From: Candidatus Roseilinea mizusawaensis
GTDB taxonomy: Bacteria > Chloroflexota > Anaerolineae > J036 > Brachytrichaceae
DNA: 64,000 nt
Assembly (NCBI GenBank): GCA_016841965.1
Contig: JAEANN010000056.1
Location: 1 to 64,000 of the forward strand
Reading direction: 5' to 3'
In this document: positions 21,756 to 31,207 of the stretch, one piece after another
Position numbering within the stretch: position 1 is the first letter of the stretch
Layout of the letters: every line of letters begins with the position of its first letter
Translations under genes and position numbers: made by a program
The notes under the pieces: generated by a model
Database searches by the model: none
What the model was told of the DNA's origin: nothing
What the model saw: the letters and a program-made list of their open reading frames with translations, nothing else

Positions 21756-22661
21756 TCACCTCCGGATGTTGCTGGGGTCGAGCGCATCCCGCAAGGCGTC
21801 GGCCAGGAACATGAAACTGAGCGTGGTGATCGACAGAGACAGCAGTGGAAACACGATGAGGTGCCAGAACAGACGCAGTGTGGGGATGCCGTCGCTGATC
21901 ATCTTGCCCCAACTTGGGATAGGGTCGCGGATGCCCAGGCCCAGGAAGCTGAGGCCGGCTTCGGCATAGATGGTGCCGGGGATGCCTAGCGCGATGGCGA
22001 TGATGAGCGCCGTGAGGGCATTCGGCAGCAGATGACGCACCGATATATGCCACAAGTCGGCGCCCAGGGCCTGCGACGCGATCACAAAATCACGGTTGCG
22101 CAAGCGCAACACCTCGGCGCGCATGATGCGCGCGTAACCGATCCAGGTGGTTACGGCAAGCGCAAAGATGAGCTGGGAAATGCCGGCCCCAAACGCCGTC
22201 AACAGAAACAGCGAAAAGAGAAAGCCGGGCAGGGCGGTGAAGATCATCACGACCATGTTCAGCGCGTTCTCGATAAGCCCGCGCTTCAGGCCGGCCAGAA
22301 ACCCAAACGGCACGCCGACCAGCAGCGCCGACAATTGCACGGCAAATGCAACCAGAATCGACGAGCGCGTGGCGTAGATCAGCCGCGAGAGCAGGTCGCG
22401 GCCCAGCAGGTCGGTGCCCAGCAGGTGTTTGGCGTTGGGGAACTGGCCGGCATCCTGGATGATCGACTGGTCGTAGCCATAGGGCGCCAACACCGGCGCG
22501 AACATCGCCACCAACATCAGCAGGATGACGATGATGGCGCTCACGGCGGCCGGCTTGTTGTGCTTCAGTCGCCGCCACACCGCGCCGAACGTGCTGGTCG
22601 GTTTCACCAGACTCAGCACGCTGGGTGTTGGGGCGTTGCTTGCGGATGCGGTGGATGCCAT
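21756..22661 (-). CDS. ABC transporter permease (DppC/OppC-like)
   Basis: HLLGTDLLGRDLLSRLIYATRSS; EAGLSFLGLGIRDPIPSWGKMI. Confidence 0.93.
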   Translation of the reverse strand: MASTASASNAPTPSVLSLVKPTSTFGAVWRRLKHNKPAAVSAIIVILLMLVAMFAPVLAPYGYDQSIIQDAGQFPNAKHLLGTDLLGRDLLSRLIYATRSSILVAFAVQLSALLVGVPFGFLAGLKRGLIENALNMVVMIFTALPGFLFSLFLLTAFGAGISQLIFALAVTTWIGYARIMRAEVLRLRNRDFVIASQALGADLWHISVRHLLPNALTALIIAIALGIPGTIYAEAGLSFLGLGIRDPIPSWGKMISDGIPTLRLFWHLIVFPLLSLSITTLSFMFLADALRDALDPSNIRR

Positions 22662-22665
22662 CTCG

Positions 22666-23583
22666 TCACAACTCCACGCGCGGGTCCAGCCTGGCGTACA
22701 GCAGGTCTGTCACCAACAGCGTGATGCCCCAGATCACAGCAGTGATGAGCGTTAGCGCCATGACCATGGGGTAATCCCGGTTGACCGAACTGCTGACGAG
22801 ATACTGCCCCAGGCCTGGGATGCGGAAGGTGGTCTCGATGAAGACCGAGCCGGTCAGGATGAGCGGAATGGTTGGGCCGAACACGGTGATGAGGGGGATC
22901 ATGAGGTTCTTGAATACATGTTTCGGGATGATCAGGCGCTCGACCAGCCCTTTGGCGCGCGCCGTGCGCACATAGTCCATCCCCAATTCGTCCAGCGTCA
23001 AGCCGCGAATGTAGCGGATCAAGGTGGACATCGGCCCCAGGCAATAAGCGATCACAGGCAGCACCAGATGTTCCGGCCCGCCCCAGCCACCCGAAGGCAG
23101 CAGCCGCATGCGCGCCGAGAATACGATGATCAGCGCTACGGCGATGACGAAGCCGGGAATTACCGTCATCGCAGTGGCGAAGGTGTTGATTACGATGTCA
23201 ATGATCGAGCCTTTGCGTTTGGCCGCCTGGATGCCGAGCCACACGCCAAGCGGAAAACTAATGACAATGGTGATGAGGCCGAGGATGATGGTTGGCCCCC
23301 ACACCCGCGCGATCAAGTCTTGCACGCGCTCGGTCGGGCTGAAGAATGAGTAGCCGAAGTCGCCTTGCAAGGCATTGCTGACATAGGCGATGTAGCGCTC
23401 GAAGATCGAGCCTGTCATGCCGTACTTGCGCAGGATGTTCTCGCGCTGCGCGCCCTGCAACGGCATCTGGCGTTCTTCAAACGGACCGCCGGGCACACTG
23501 TACATGATGATGAACGTGAGCACCGAGATGATGAAAAGGACAAAGCCCAGGCTGAGCAGTCGGCGGATGGTGTAGGCCAGCAT
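22666..23583 (-). CDS. ABC transporter permease (DppB/OppB-like)
   Basis: LAYTIRRLLSLGFVLFIISVLTFI; DYVRTARAKGL; FRIPGLGQYL. Confidence 0.93.
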   Translation of the reverse strand: MLAYTIRRLLSLGFVLFIISVLTFIIMYSVPGGPFEERQMPLQGAQRENILRKYGMTGSIFERYIAYVSNALQGDFGYSFFSPTERVQDLIARVWGPTIILGLITIVISFPLGVWLGIQAAKRKGSIIDIVINTFATAMTVIPGFVIAVALIIVFSARMRLLPSGGWGGPEHLVLPVIAYCLGPMSTLIRYIRGLTLDELGMDYVRTARAKGLVERLIIPKHVFKNLMIPLITVFGPTIPLILTGSVFIETTFRIPGLGQYLVSSSVNRDYPMVMALTLITAVIWGITLLVTDLLYARLDPRVEL

Positions 23584-23641
23584 GATCAGTGTCTATCGTG
23601 CAACAGCAAGTGTTCTTTCACACGCTTGTGTGAGCGCATGA

Positions 23642-24361
23642 TTACCCTGCCAGGGTGCTCGCCAATTTGATGTGCTGTTTCAGGCGCTTTTCCAGTACCT
23701 GGTAATGGGCGAGCATTGCCTCCCTTGCGGCCGCAGCGTCGCGATGCCGCAGCGCCAGCAGGATCGCACTGTGCATCGCATACGAATTGTCGAATTGCTG
23801 CCAGTCGTACACAGAATAGGCTCTTTCCTTTGCTTGCCAGGCGATCTCAAAGAGTTGGGTCGCAATAGGGTTGCCGCTGCGCTCGATCAGCAGGCGATGA
23901 AAGGCGTAGTCTTCGTCTTCGATTTTATGCTCGCTGGCCTGCTTGTTCTGCATGTGTGCCACAATCTGGCTCAGATCGTCCAGATCCTTCTCCGACAGGT
24001 TGCGCACCATAGCGTCGACGAAATGCAAATCCAGCGCTTTGCGAATCTCGTTCATGTGCAGCATGCTGTTGTTGTGGAAGGCAAGGGAGTAAGACAGGTT
24101 GCTTAGGATCGTTTCAAAGTCAAAGTCGCATACAACGCGCCCCACTCCCTGGCGCGCCTCGACAATCCCCAGGCTTTCCAGGCTGCGCAATGCTTCGCGC
24201 ACGGCTGCGCGGCTGACCCCAAAAGACTGCGCCAGAGTTTCCTCGGTGGGAAGCTTCTCGCCGGGCTGCAGGTGATTTTGCAGGATGTAGTTCTTGATCC
24301 GCTCCTGGAGTTGTTCGGTAAGCGTGATATCTGTAACCGGCTGTAAATTAACTGCAACCAT
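23642..24361 (-). CDS. GntR family regulator, FadR/FCD subfamily
   Basis: LQPGEKLPTEETLAQSFGVSRAAVREALRSLESLGIVEARQGVG plus C-terminal FCD-like helices. Confidence 0.92.
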   Translation of the reverse strand: MVAVNLQPVTDITLTEQLQERIKNYILQNHLQPGEKLPTEETLAQSFGVSRAAVREALRSLESLGIVEARQGVGRVVCDFDFETILSNLSYSLAFHNNSMLHMNEIRKALDLHFVDAMVRNLSEKDLDDLSQIVAHMQNKQASEHKIEDEDYAFHRLLIERSGNPIATQLFEIAWQAKERAYSVYDWQQFDNSYAMHSAILLALRHRDAAAAREAMLAHYQVLEKRLKQHIKLASTLAG

Positions 24362-24407
24362 ATCAATCGGTCAGCCCAATCAACTCGCTGGCCCTCGCAT
24401 GTCCAGG

Positions 24408-24426
24408 TTGTCTGACAACCAGACAA
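24408..24426. promoter_or_regulatory. Candidate GntR operator upstream of the gntR-like gene
   Basis: TTGTCTG-ACAAC-CAGACAA (7-bp arms) containing TTGTC-T-GACAA. Confidence 0.6.
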
Positions 24427-24662
24427 TACCATATAACCTCCCGTAGGTCAATGTGATCTGTGCACGCCCAGACGTTCTGGCCCGATCACGGTAATGTCTG
24501 CGTACGGTCAGCCTCGCGCTATCTGGTGTATGTGGCCCACGGCTGGCTGTGCCAAAGGAGAGCGCACCCTGTTCGGGCCGGACACGCCGGTACTGCCGAT
24601 TGAGCGCAGCATGTGTATGGCTTCCGCTCTTTGCACTTTGTACTTTCGACAAGGCTGTCGGT

Positions 24663-24691
24663 TTGCATTTTCTCGAAAGGAATCGTAAAAT
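24663..24691 (+). promoter_or_regulatory. Candidate sigma-70 promoter for the DeoR gene
   Basis: TTGCAT-17 bp-TAAAAT ~37 nt upstream of ATG 24728. Confidence 0.5.
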
Positions 24692-24727
24692 GGCAAAAGA
24701 CCGATATCAGCTTTATCCGAGCGTAAG

Positions 24728-25516
24728 ATGAGCACACGAAGCGTCATGAAAGATTTGTTCCTGGAGGAGCGCCGGAAGGAGATTCTGCGGCGCGTCAATG
24801 AACTGGGTCGCGTGTCTGTGGGCGATCTCAGCCAGGAGTTTTGCGTGTCTGAAGTGACCATTCGGGCGGACTTGCAAGCGCTCGCCGATAGCAATCTTGT
24901 GGTGCGCACACATGGCGGCGCGGTGACGGCCAGTCGCGTGTTGCCAGACATTTCTCTGGCCGCGCGCCTGAAGCAACAGGTGCGCGAAAAGGATCGCATT
25001 GGCGAAGCCGGCGCGGCCATGGTGGTGGACGGCGATTCCATTTTCCTGGATTCGAGTAGCACTGCGCTCGCCATCGCCCGCCAACTGAAAGATCGACGTG
25101 ATGTGACCATCATCAGCAACAGCCTGGCTGTGGCTCAGGAGATGCTCGACGCGCCGGGTGTAACCGTCGTCATGCCTGGCGGCACCCTGCGGCGCGAAAC
25201 GGCTTCACTGATTCGCGCGGATTCGCTGGATGTCCTGCGCCGGTTCAATATCCAGAAGGGCTTCTTTGGCGCGCATGGCCTAAGCGTGCCAGAAGGATTG
25301 ACCGATGTCAGCGCCGACGAGGCCGATATCAAGCGCCCACTTGTTGAAATGTGCCGGCAGGTGATCGCGATTGTGGACGCAACCAAATGGGGCCGCGTGG
25401 GGCTAGCCTCATTTGCCCGGCTGGATCAGATTCACCGCGTGATCACCGACAGCCACGTCTCGGCTGACTTGATGAATCAAGTGCGCATGCAGGGGATTGA
25501 TGTAGTGGCGGTGTGA
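24728..25516 (+). CDS. DeoR/GlpR family transcriptional regulator
   Basis: [52 protein letters not shown]; sugar-phosphate sensor core. Confidence 0.93.
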   Translation: MSTRSVMKDLFLEERRKEILRRVNELGRVSVGDLSQEFCVSEVTIRADLQALADSNLVVRTHGGAVTASRVLPDISLAARLKQQVREKDRIGEAGAAMVVDGDSIFLDSSSTALAIARQLKDRRDVTIISNSLAVAQEMLDAPGVTVVMPGGTLRRETASLIRADSLDVLRRFNIQKGFFGAHGLSVPEGLTDVSADEADIKRPLVEMCRQVIAIVDATKWGRVGLASFARLDQIHRVITDSHVSADLMNQVRMQGIDVVAV

Positions 25517-25597
25517 ATGCGCCGGCCTTGTGGCATGTCACAGACTTCGCTGTGCATTCCGTTGTTTGCAAATGACCATTAGATGAGGGAAACCAGT

Positions 25598-27700
25598 ATG
25601 GCAGTGGCAGAACATCCAACAATGACCCTGGCCGAGAAAGTCTCGGCAATGATCGAAGAGCAGGAGCTAACGCGCGATGAGGTTTTGGGCTATCTGCGTC
25701 AGATGATGGAGATCCGGGCGCTGGAGAACCAGATCGCCGAATTTCTGGGTAAGGCTGTGCTGAAGGGCGCGTCGCATCTGTATGCCGGCCAGGAAGCCGT
25801 CGCCGTTGGCGCAATCGGCGCGATTGAAACGACCGATCTCATCACCAGCACCCATCGCGGCCATGGTCATGGCCACGCGCATGGCGATAAGGTTGCCGCG
25901 ACCCCTGAGCTGAAGCAAGAGCACTACAACAAGATGATGGCCGAAGTGCTCGGCAAAGCCACCGGCTACTGCAAGGGCAAGGGGGGGTCGATGCATATCG
26001 CCGATGTGATACATGGCAACCTGGGCGCCACCGGCATCGTTGGCGGGAACATCGCCGTCGCCACCGGCGCAGCGCTGGCCGAGAAGATGAAAGATTCCGG
26101 CAAGGTGGTCATTTGTTTCTTTGGCGATGGCGCAGTGAACGAAGGCAGTTTCCACGAGTCGCTCAACATGGCCAGCATTTGGGATCTGCCGGTTGTGTTT
26201 GTGTGCGAGAACAACATGTATGGCATGTCAGTGCCGTGGGCGACAGTGACCAAGCTGCCCGACGCTGCTGCCCGCGCCTGCGCCTATGGAATGCCGGGCG
26301 AAGTGGTCGATGGCATGGACGTGCTGGCCGTTCGCGGCGCCGTCAAGAAGGCAGTTGATCGCGCGCGTCGCGGCGAAGGCCCGACCCTCATCGAGTGCAA
26401 GACCTATCGCTACTATGGCCATTCTCATTCTGATCCGCGCGCATACCGCACCAAAGAAGAAGAGGCAGCCTGGAAGGCGCGCGACCCGATCAACGCGCTG
26501 CGTGATGGTCTGATTGCTATCGGCTGGCTCACCGAAGCAGAGTTCGACAAGATGGACGAGGCCGTGCAGGCCAAACTCGAAACAGCGGTTCAGTTTGCGC
26601 AGGTCTCGCCCGAACCCAGCCCAGATGAGCTGACAACCGATGTGTATGCGCCGGCCAAATTTACCCAGGCCGACTACGACACCGATCGGCGCCTGCGCGC
26701 AGCCATCAAAGAGAATCCTGCCCAGTTCAAGCAGGTGACCTATGCGCAGGCCATCGCCGACGCGCTGCGCGAAGAAATGACCCGCGACGAGCGCGTGTTC
26801 TGCCTGGGCGAGGACATCGGCCTGTACGGCGGCGCCTATGGCGCAACACGTGGCCTATATGCCGAATTCGGCAAATGGCGCGTGCTCGATACCCCCATCT
26901 CCGAGGCCAGCATTGCCGGTGCGGCCGTCGGCGCGGCAATGGCCGGTATGCGGCCCGTCTCGGAGATCATGTATGTCGACTTCACGCCGCTGGCGATGGA
27001 CCAGTTGGCCAACCAGGGCGCCAAGAACCGCTATATGTTCGGCGGCAAGACTACCGTGCCGATGGTGGTGCGCACCGAGGGCGGCGCCGGCCGCGCAATC
27101 GCCGCGCATCACTCACAAAGCCTTGAGTCCCTGTGGACGCACTTCCCCGGCATCTACGTGGTCATGCCCTCCACACCCTACGACGCCAAGGGATTGCTGA
27201 AGGCTGCCATCCGTGACGACAACCCGGTCATGTTCATCGAGCACAAGATGCTCTACAAAGAGAAGGGGCCGGTGCCCGATGAGGATTACATCATCCCCTT
27301 CGGCGTCGCCGACATCAAGCGGGCCGGCAAGGACATCACTCTTGTGACCTACTCGCGCATGGTTCACCGCGCTCTGGAAGCTGCCGACGTTCTGGCCAAA
27401 GAAGGCATCGATGTCGAAGTCATCGACTTGCGCACCCTGAAGCCCCTTGATCTGGAAACCATCGTCGCTTCCGTCAAGAAGACCGGCCGGCTGGTTGGCG
27501 TGACCGAGTCCTACGAAAACACCAGCTTCATCAACGAAGTGATGATGCAAGTCAACGAGGCTGCCTTCGATTATCTCGATGCCCCCATGGTGCGCGTGGC
27601 TTCGGCCAACGTGCCCGTGCCGCGCGCCGAGATTTTGGAAGACTTGGCTATTCCCAACACCGGCCGTATTGTGGCAGCCTGTCGCAAAGTGATCAGCTAG
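25598..27700 (+). CDS. Fused E1 alpha-beta 2-oxoacid/acetoin-type dehydrogenase
   Basis: N-half: THRGHGHGHAHGDK...GKATGYCKGKGGSMHIADVIHGNLGATGIVGGN (AcoA-like); C-half: E1 beta (VTYAQAIADALREEMTRDERVFCLGEDIG...). Confidence 0.9.
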   Translation: MAVAEHPTMTLAEKVSAMIEEQELTRDEVLGYLRQMMEIRALENQIAEFLGKAVLKGASHLYAGQEAVAVGAIGAIETTDLITSTHRGHGHGHAHGDKVAATPELKQEHYNKMMAEVLGKATGYCKGKGGSMHIADVIHGNLGATGIVGGNIAVATGAALAEKMKDSGKVVICFFGDGAVNEGSFHESLNMASIWDLPVVFVCENNMYGMSVPWATVTKLPDAAARACAYGMPGEVVDGMDVLAVRGAVKKAVDRARRGEGPTLIECKTYRYYGHSHSDPRAYRTKEEEAAWKARDPINALRDGLIAIGWLTEAEFDKMDEAVQAKLETAVQFAQVSPEPSPDELTTDVYAPAKFTQADYDTDRRLRAAIKENPAQFKQVTYAQAIADALREEMTRDERVFCLGEDIGLYGGAYGATRGLYAEFGKWRVLDTPISEASIAGAAVGAAMAGMRPVSEIMYVDFTPLAMDQLANQGAKNRYMFGGKTTVPMVVRTEGGAGRAIAAHHSQSLESLWTHFPGIYVVMPSTPYDAKGLLKAAIRDDNPVMFIEHKMLYKEKGPVPDEDYIIPFGVADIKRAGKDITLVTYSRMVHRALEAADVLAKEGIDVEVIDLRTLKPLDLETIVASVKKTGRLVGVTESYENTSFINEVMMQVNEAAFDYLDAPMVRVASANVPVPRAEILEDLAIPNTGRIVAACRKVIS

Positions 27701-27727
27701 GGCGCTGCGCGCATGGGGTAGGCAGGC

Positions 27728-29152
27728 ATGGCGAAAGAACTTTTTATTCCCAAATTGGGGCAAACCGTTGAGGAAGTGCGCTTGGTGCGCTGGCTGGTCG
27801 AAGACGGCGCGCGTATCGAACAGGGCCAGGAAGTCCTAGAGGTCGAGACTGACAAGGCGATCTTTGCAGTCGAGTCGCCGGCCAAAGGGTATCTGCACAA
27901 AGGTCCGTTTGCAGAGGATGCTGTCTTACCCGTGCTGACGGTCGTGGCCGTTGTGGGCAAGCAGGACGAGAAGTTCCCGGCGGCCGGTGCGCCGGCCGAG
28001 GCAGCCTCGCCGGCGCAGCCGGCTGACAGCGCCCCGGCTGCACATGCTGAATCGAGCGCGTCAGCGCAAGCGCAGACTGCCGAAGCCGGGCGCATATTTG
28101 CGTCGCCACGCGCGCGCAAACTCGCCGCAGAAGAGGGCGTCGATCTGTCCAAAGTGACGCCTACCGGTGGCGGCGGCGCGCGGGTGGCCGAACGCGATGT
28201 GGTGGCTTATCTGCAATCTGCGCCAAAGGCCACGCCAATTGCCGAGCGCATGGCCGCCGAAGCCGGCATCGACCTGCGCTTGATCCAGGGCACAGGTGCG
28301 AACGGGACGATTACCAAAGAGGACGTGCAGCAAGCTGTTGCCCAACGGGCCGAGTCTCTCAAGGCCAAGGACGCCCAAGAAGCGCTTGCGCCGGCAGCAG
28401 CACAGGCGCCGTCGCCCTCTGCCGCGCCTGCCGCTCCATCTGTGCCGGCCTCACGCGGCGAGATTCTAGAGCGTGTGCCGTTGAAAGGCGTGCGCGCCGT
28501 CATTGCCGACCGCATGGCGACCAGCACCCGCACCGTGGCCCGTGTCACGCTGGTCATGGATGTAGATGCGACCGAGTTTGTCGCAGTCCGCGAGCGGCTG
28601 AAGGCCCGTTTCGCCGAGCAGTGGGGCTTTGCCCCTGGCTACAACGACATGCTGGTCATGGCGGTGGCGCGGGCGTTGCGCAAGTTCCCGTATATGAACG
28701 CGCGCATGACTTCGGACGCAATCGAATATCTGGCGCGCATTGATATCGGCATGGCCGTCGATACCGATCGCGGGCTGACCGTGCCGGTGGTGCGCAACGC
28801 CGATCAGAAATCCCTACGACAAATCGGGGCCGAGTTGCGCGAGCTGGTGGATCGGGCGCGCAAGGGACGCTCGCTGCCGGATGATTTCGGCGGCACATTC
28901 ACTATCACCAGTCTCGGCCCGCTCGATATAGACGCTTTCACGCCGGTTATCAACTATCCAGAGGCCGCCATTCTGGGCGTCGGACGCATCGCGGCGAAAG
29001 CTGTGGTGTTAAACGATCAGATTGTGGCGCGCAAGATGATGACGTTGAGCCTGGCGTTTGACCATCGGATTACCGATGGCGCGCCGGCAGCGCGGTTCCT
29101 GAAGTACATCAAGGAACTGATCGAGGAGCCGTTCCTGCTGCTGGCCGAATAA
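27728..29152 (+). CDS. Dihydrolipoamide acyltransferase (E2) with one lipoyl and two peripheral-subunit-binding-like segments
   Basis: Lipoyl motif VETDKAIFAVESPAKGYL; PSBD-like FASPRARKLAAEEGVDLSKVTPTGGGG and AERMAAEAGIDLRLIQGTGANGTITKEDV; catalytic LAFDHRITDGAPAARFL. Confidence 0.92.
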   Translation: MAKELFIPKLGQTVEEVRLVRWLVEDGARIEQGQEVLEVETDKAIFAVESPAKGYLHKGPFAEDAVLPVLTVVAVVGKQDEKFPAAGAPAEAASPAQPADSAPAAHAESSASAQAQTAEAGRIFASPRARKLAAEEGVDLSKVTPTGGGGARVAERDVVAYLQSAPKATPIAERMAAEAGIDLRLIQGTGANGTITKEDVQQAVAQRAESLKAKDAQEALAPAAAQAPSPSAAPAAPSVPASRGEILERVPLKGVRAVIADRMATSTRTVARVTLVMDVDATEFVAVRERLKARFAEQWGFAPGYNDMLVMAVARALRKFPYMNARMTSDAIEYLARIDIGMAVDTDRGLTVPVVRNADQKSLRQIGAELRELVDRARKGRSLPDDFGGTFTITSLGPLDIDAFTPVINYPEAAILGVGRIAAKAVVLNDQIVARKMMTLSLAFDHRITDGAPAARFLKYIKELIEEPFLLLAE

Positions 29153-29218
29153 CTTTGGTGGGCACGCGGGCCGTCTGGGCAACGGCTCGCGCGTTCATGG
29201 TCCTTTCTATCTCCTGAA

Positions 29219-29258
29219 GGTCGAAGCCGCTCTGGTGAAGGGCGGCTTCGGCCTTTTT
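29219..29258 (+). terminator. Rho-independent terminator
   Basis: GGTCGAAGCCGC-N11-GCGGCTTCGGCC-TTTTT; 12-bp stem (one G-T) with T-tract. Confidence 0.85.
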
Positions 29259-29387
29259 CGGGGCCGGCTAAAAACTTGCGCGATCCGGCAACCCGTGTAG
29301 AGTTTCCTGTAGAACTGGCCACACGTGCGCCCTGTGAGTAAACTACACAACACGCGCAAATACTCAGAGGTAAAGGAGAACCAATCC

Positions 29388-31004
29388 ATGCAAACCGTCT
29401 ATCTTGTCGCAAGCGGCGACTTGCGTTTGTCAGCCAATCAGGTGTGCTGGCCTGCGCAGGAAGCCATGGAAAATCAAATCTTTGAAGCAGTCAAGCGCGA
29501 AGGCGTCAAGATCAAGCGCGCACATCCTTACATCGACGAGAAGAAGCATGGCTTTATTGACAGTCAGAAGTACGGCATCGAAGTCTTCCGCAAGATTCCA
29601 GCCGACGCGCCCGTGATCGTAGCCGAGGCGGTCTGGCAGTACAGCCATCATGTGCTGCCCGGCCTCATCACGCACAAAGGCCCCATTTTGACGTTGGCCA
29701 ATTGGAGCGGCCAGTGGCCGGGGCTGGTCGGTATGCTGAACCTGAACGGCTCGATGACCGCTGCCGGCGTGAAGTACAGCACGTTGTGGAGCGAGAATTT
29801 CACCGATGATTTCTTTGTCAAAGGACTGCGCGCTTGGCTGAACAAGGGCAAAGTCGTTCACAAGACTGATCATGTCAAGCCCTATGACGCAGTCGAAGTG
29901 CCGAGCGCGGCAGCCGCCATCGGCGAGAGGTATGCCCAGGACCTGATGAAGAACAAGGCCATCATGGGCGTGTTCGACGAAGGCTGCATGGGCATGTACA
30001 ACGCCATCATCCCCGATGCGCTGTTGATGTCTACCGGCGTGTACAAGGAACGCCTCAGCCAGTCCGCGCTTGTGGCCAAGATGCGCACCGTCAGCGACGC
30101 TGAAGCGCGTGGCGTGTACGAGTGGCTGCTGAACAAGGGGATGAGGTTTCACCTCGGAACCGATGAAGCCACAGAACTGACCGAGCATCAGGTGCTAGAG
30201 CAGTGCAAGATGTACATCGCCGCGGTGCGCATTGCCGCCGAATTCGGTTGCGCTACGATCGGCATCCAGTATCAACAGGGTCTGAAGGACATGGCGCCGG
30301 CGTCAGACCTGGTCGAGGGGCTGCTGAACAATGTGGATCGCCCGCCCGTGTACGACGAGAAGACCGGCGAAGAATTGTACAAAGGGCAGGCTTTGCCGCA
30401 CTTCAACGAAGTGGACGAATGCGCCGGCCTGGATGCATTGGTGACCAACGGCCTGTGGACGCGCATGAAAATGTCGCCAGAGACCACATTGCACGATGTG
30501 CGCTGGGGGCGCTGGTACAGCGGGCCGGCTAACGACAATGGCCGCCATGTCGATGACTTCGTATGGGTGTTCGAGATTTCAGGGGCTGCGCCGCCAGAGC
30601 ATTTTATCGATGGCTATGCCGGCGCAGTGAGCGAGCGCCAACCGCCGATGTACTTCCCGCTGGGCGGCGGCACGCTAAAGGGCGTGAGCAAGCCGGGCTG
30701 GGTTGTGTGGAGTCGTGTGTGGGTGCAACCGGGTAAGCTCAACTTCGACACCGGCATTTGCGAAGCGGTCAAGTTGCCCGATGCCGAAACGCAAGAGCGC
30801 CTAAAGCTGACCACCGAGCAGTGGCCGATCATGAGCGCTATCACACCCGGCATCACCCGTGATCAGCTTATGGCCCGCCACAAGGCTAACCATATCAATG
30901 TCGCCTATGCGCCCACCAAAGCGGCAGCAAAGAAGGCTATGTTTGCCAAGGCTGCCGCGATGAAGGCGCTCGGTCTAGATGTGTCTTTCTGCGGCGAGTT
31001 CTGA
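29388..31004 (+). CDS. L-fucose/arabinose isomerase-like protein
   Basis: Long two-domain protein resembling fucose-isomerase family (VFDEGCMGMYNAIIPDALLMSTGVYKERLSQSALVAKM); SD AAAGGAGA. Confidence 0.6.
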   Translation: MQTVYLVASGDLRLSANQVCWPAQEAMENQIFEAVKREGVKIKRAHPYIDEKKHGFIDSQKYGIEVFRKIPADAPVIVAEAVWQYSHHVLPGLITHKGPILTLANWSGQWPGLVGMLNLNGSMTAAGVKYSTLWSENFTDDFFVKGLRAWLNKGKVVHKTDHVKPYDAVEVPSAAAAIGERYAQDLMKNKAIMGVFDEGCMGMYNAIIPDALLMSTGVYKERLSQSALVAKMRTVSDAEARGVYEWLLNKGMRFHLGTDEATELTEHQVLEQCKMYIAAVRIAAEFGCATIGIQYQQGLKDMAPASDLVEGLLNNVDRPPVYDEKTGEELYKGQALPHFNEVDECAGLDALVTNGLWTRMKMSPETTLHDVRWGRWYSGPANDNGRHVDDFVWVFEISGAAPPEHFIDGYAGAVSERQPPMYFPLGGGTLKGVSKPGWVVWSRVWVQPGKLNFDTGICEAVKLPDAETQERLKLTTEQWPIMSAITPGITRDQLMARHKANHINVAYAPTKAAAKKAMFAKAAAMKALGLDVSFCGEF

Positions 31005-31120
31005 GTTGCAGTGCGCAACGCCGGCTGCCTGAAAGACGCCTTCTTCTTTTATTGCAGCAAATATTGCAGCAAATGATTGACTGACCGGCGCAGAATTGAG
31101 TGCACAACTTGCCGCGATCG

Positions 31121-31149
31121 AATCCCGGCTTTGCAGAAAAGCCGGGATT
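31121..31149. terminator. 12-bp perfect hairpin between the isomerase-like gene and E1-beta
   Basis: AATCCCGGCTTT-gcaga-AAAGCCGGGATT. Confidence 0.55.
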
Positions 31150-31207
31150 ATTTGTTACACTTAATGCCCTGAAGCTCGACGCCAGCCTGGTGGGTCGGGT
31201 TTTAATC

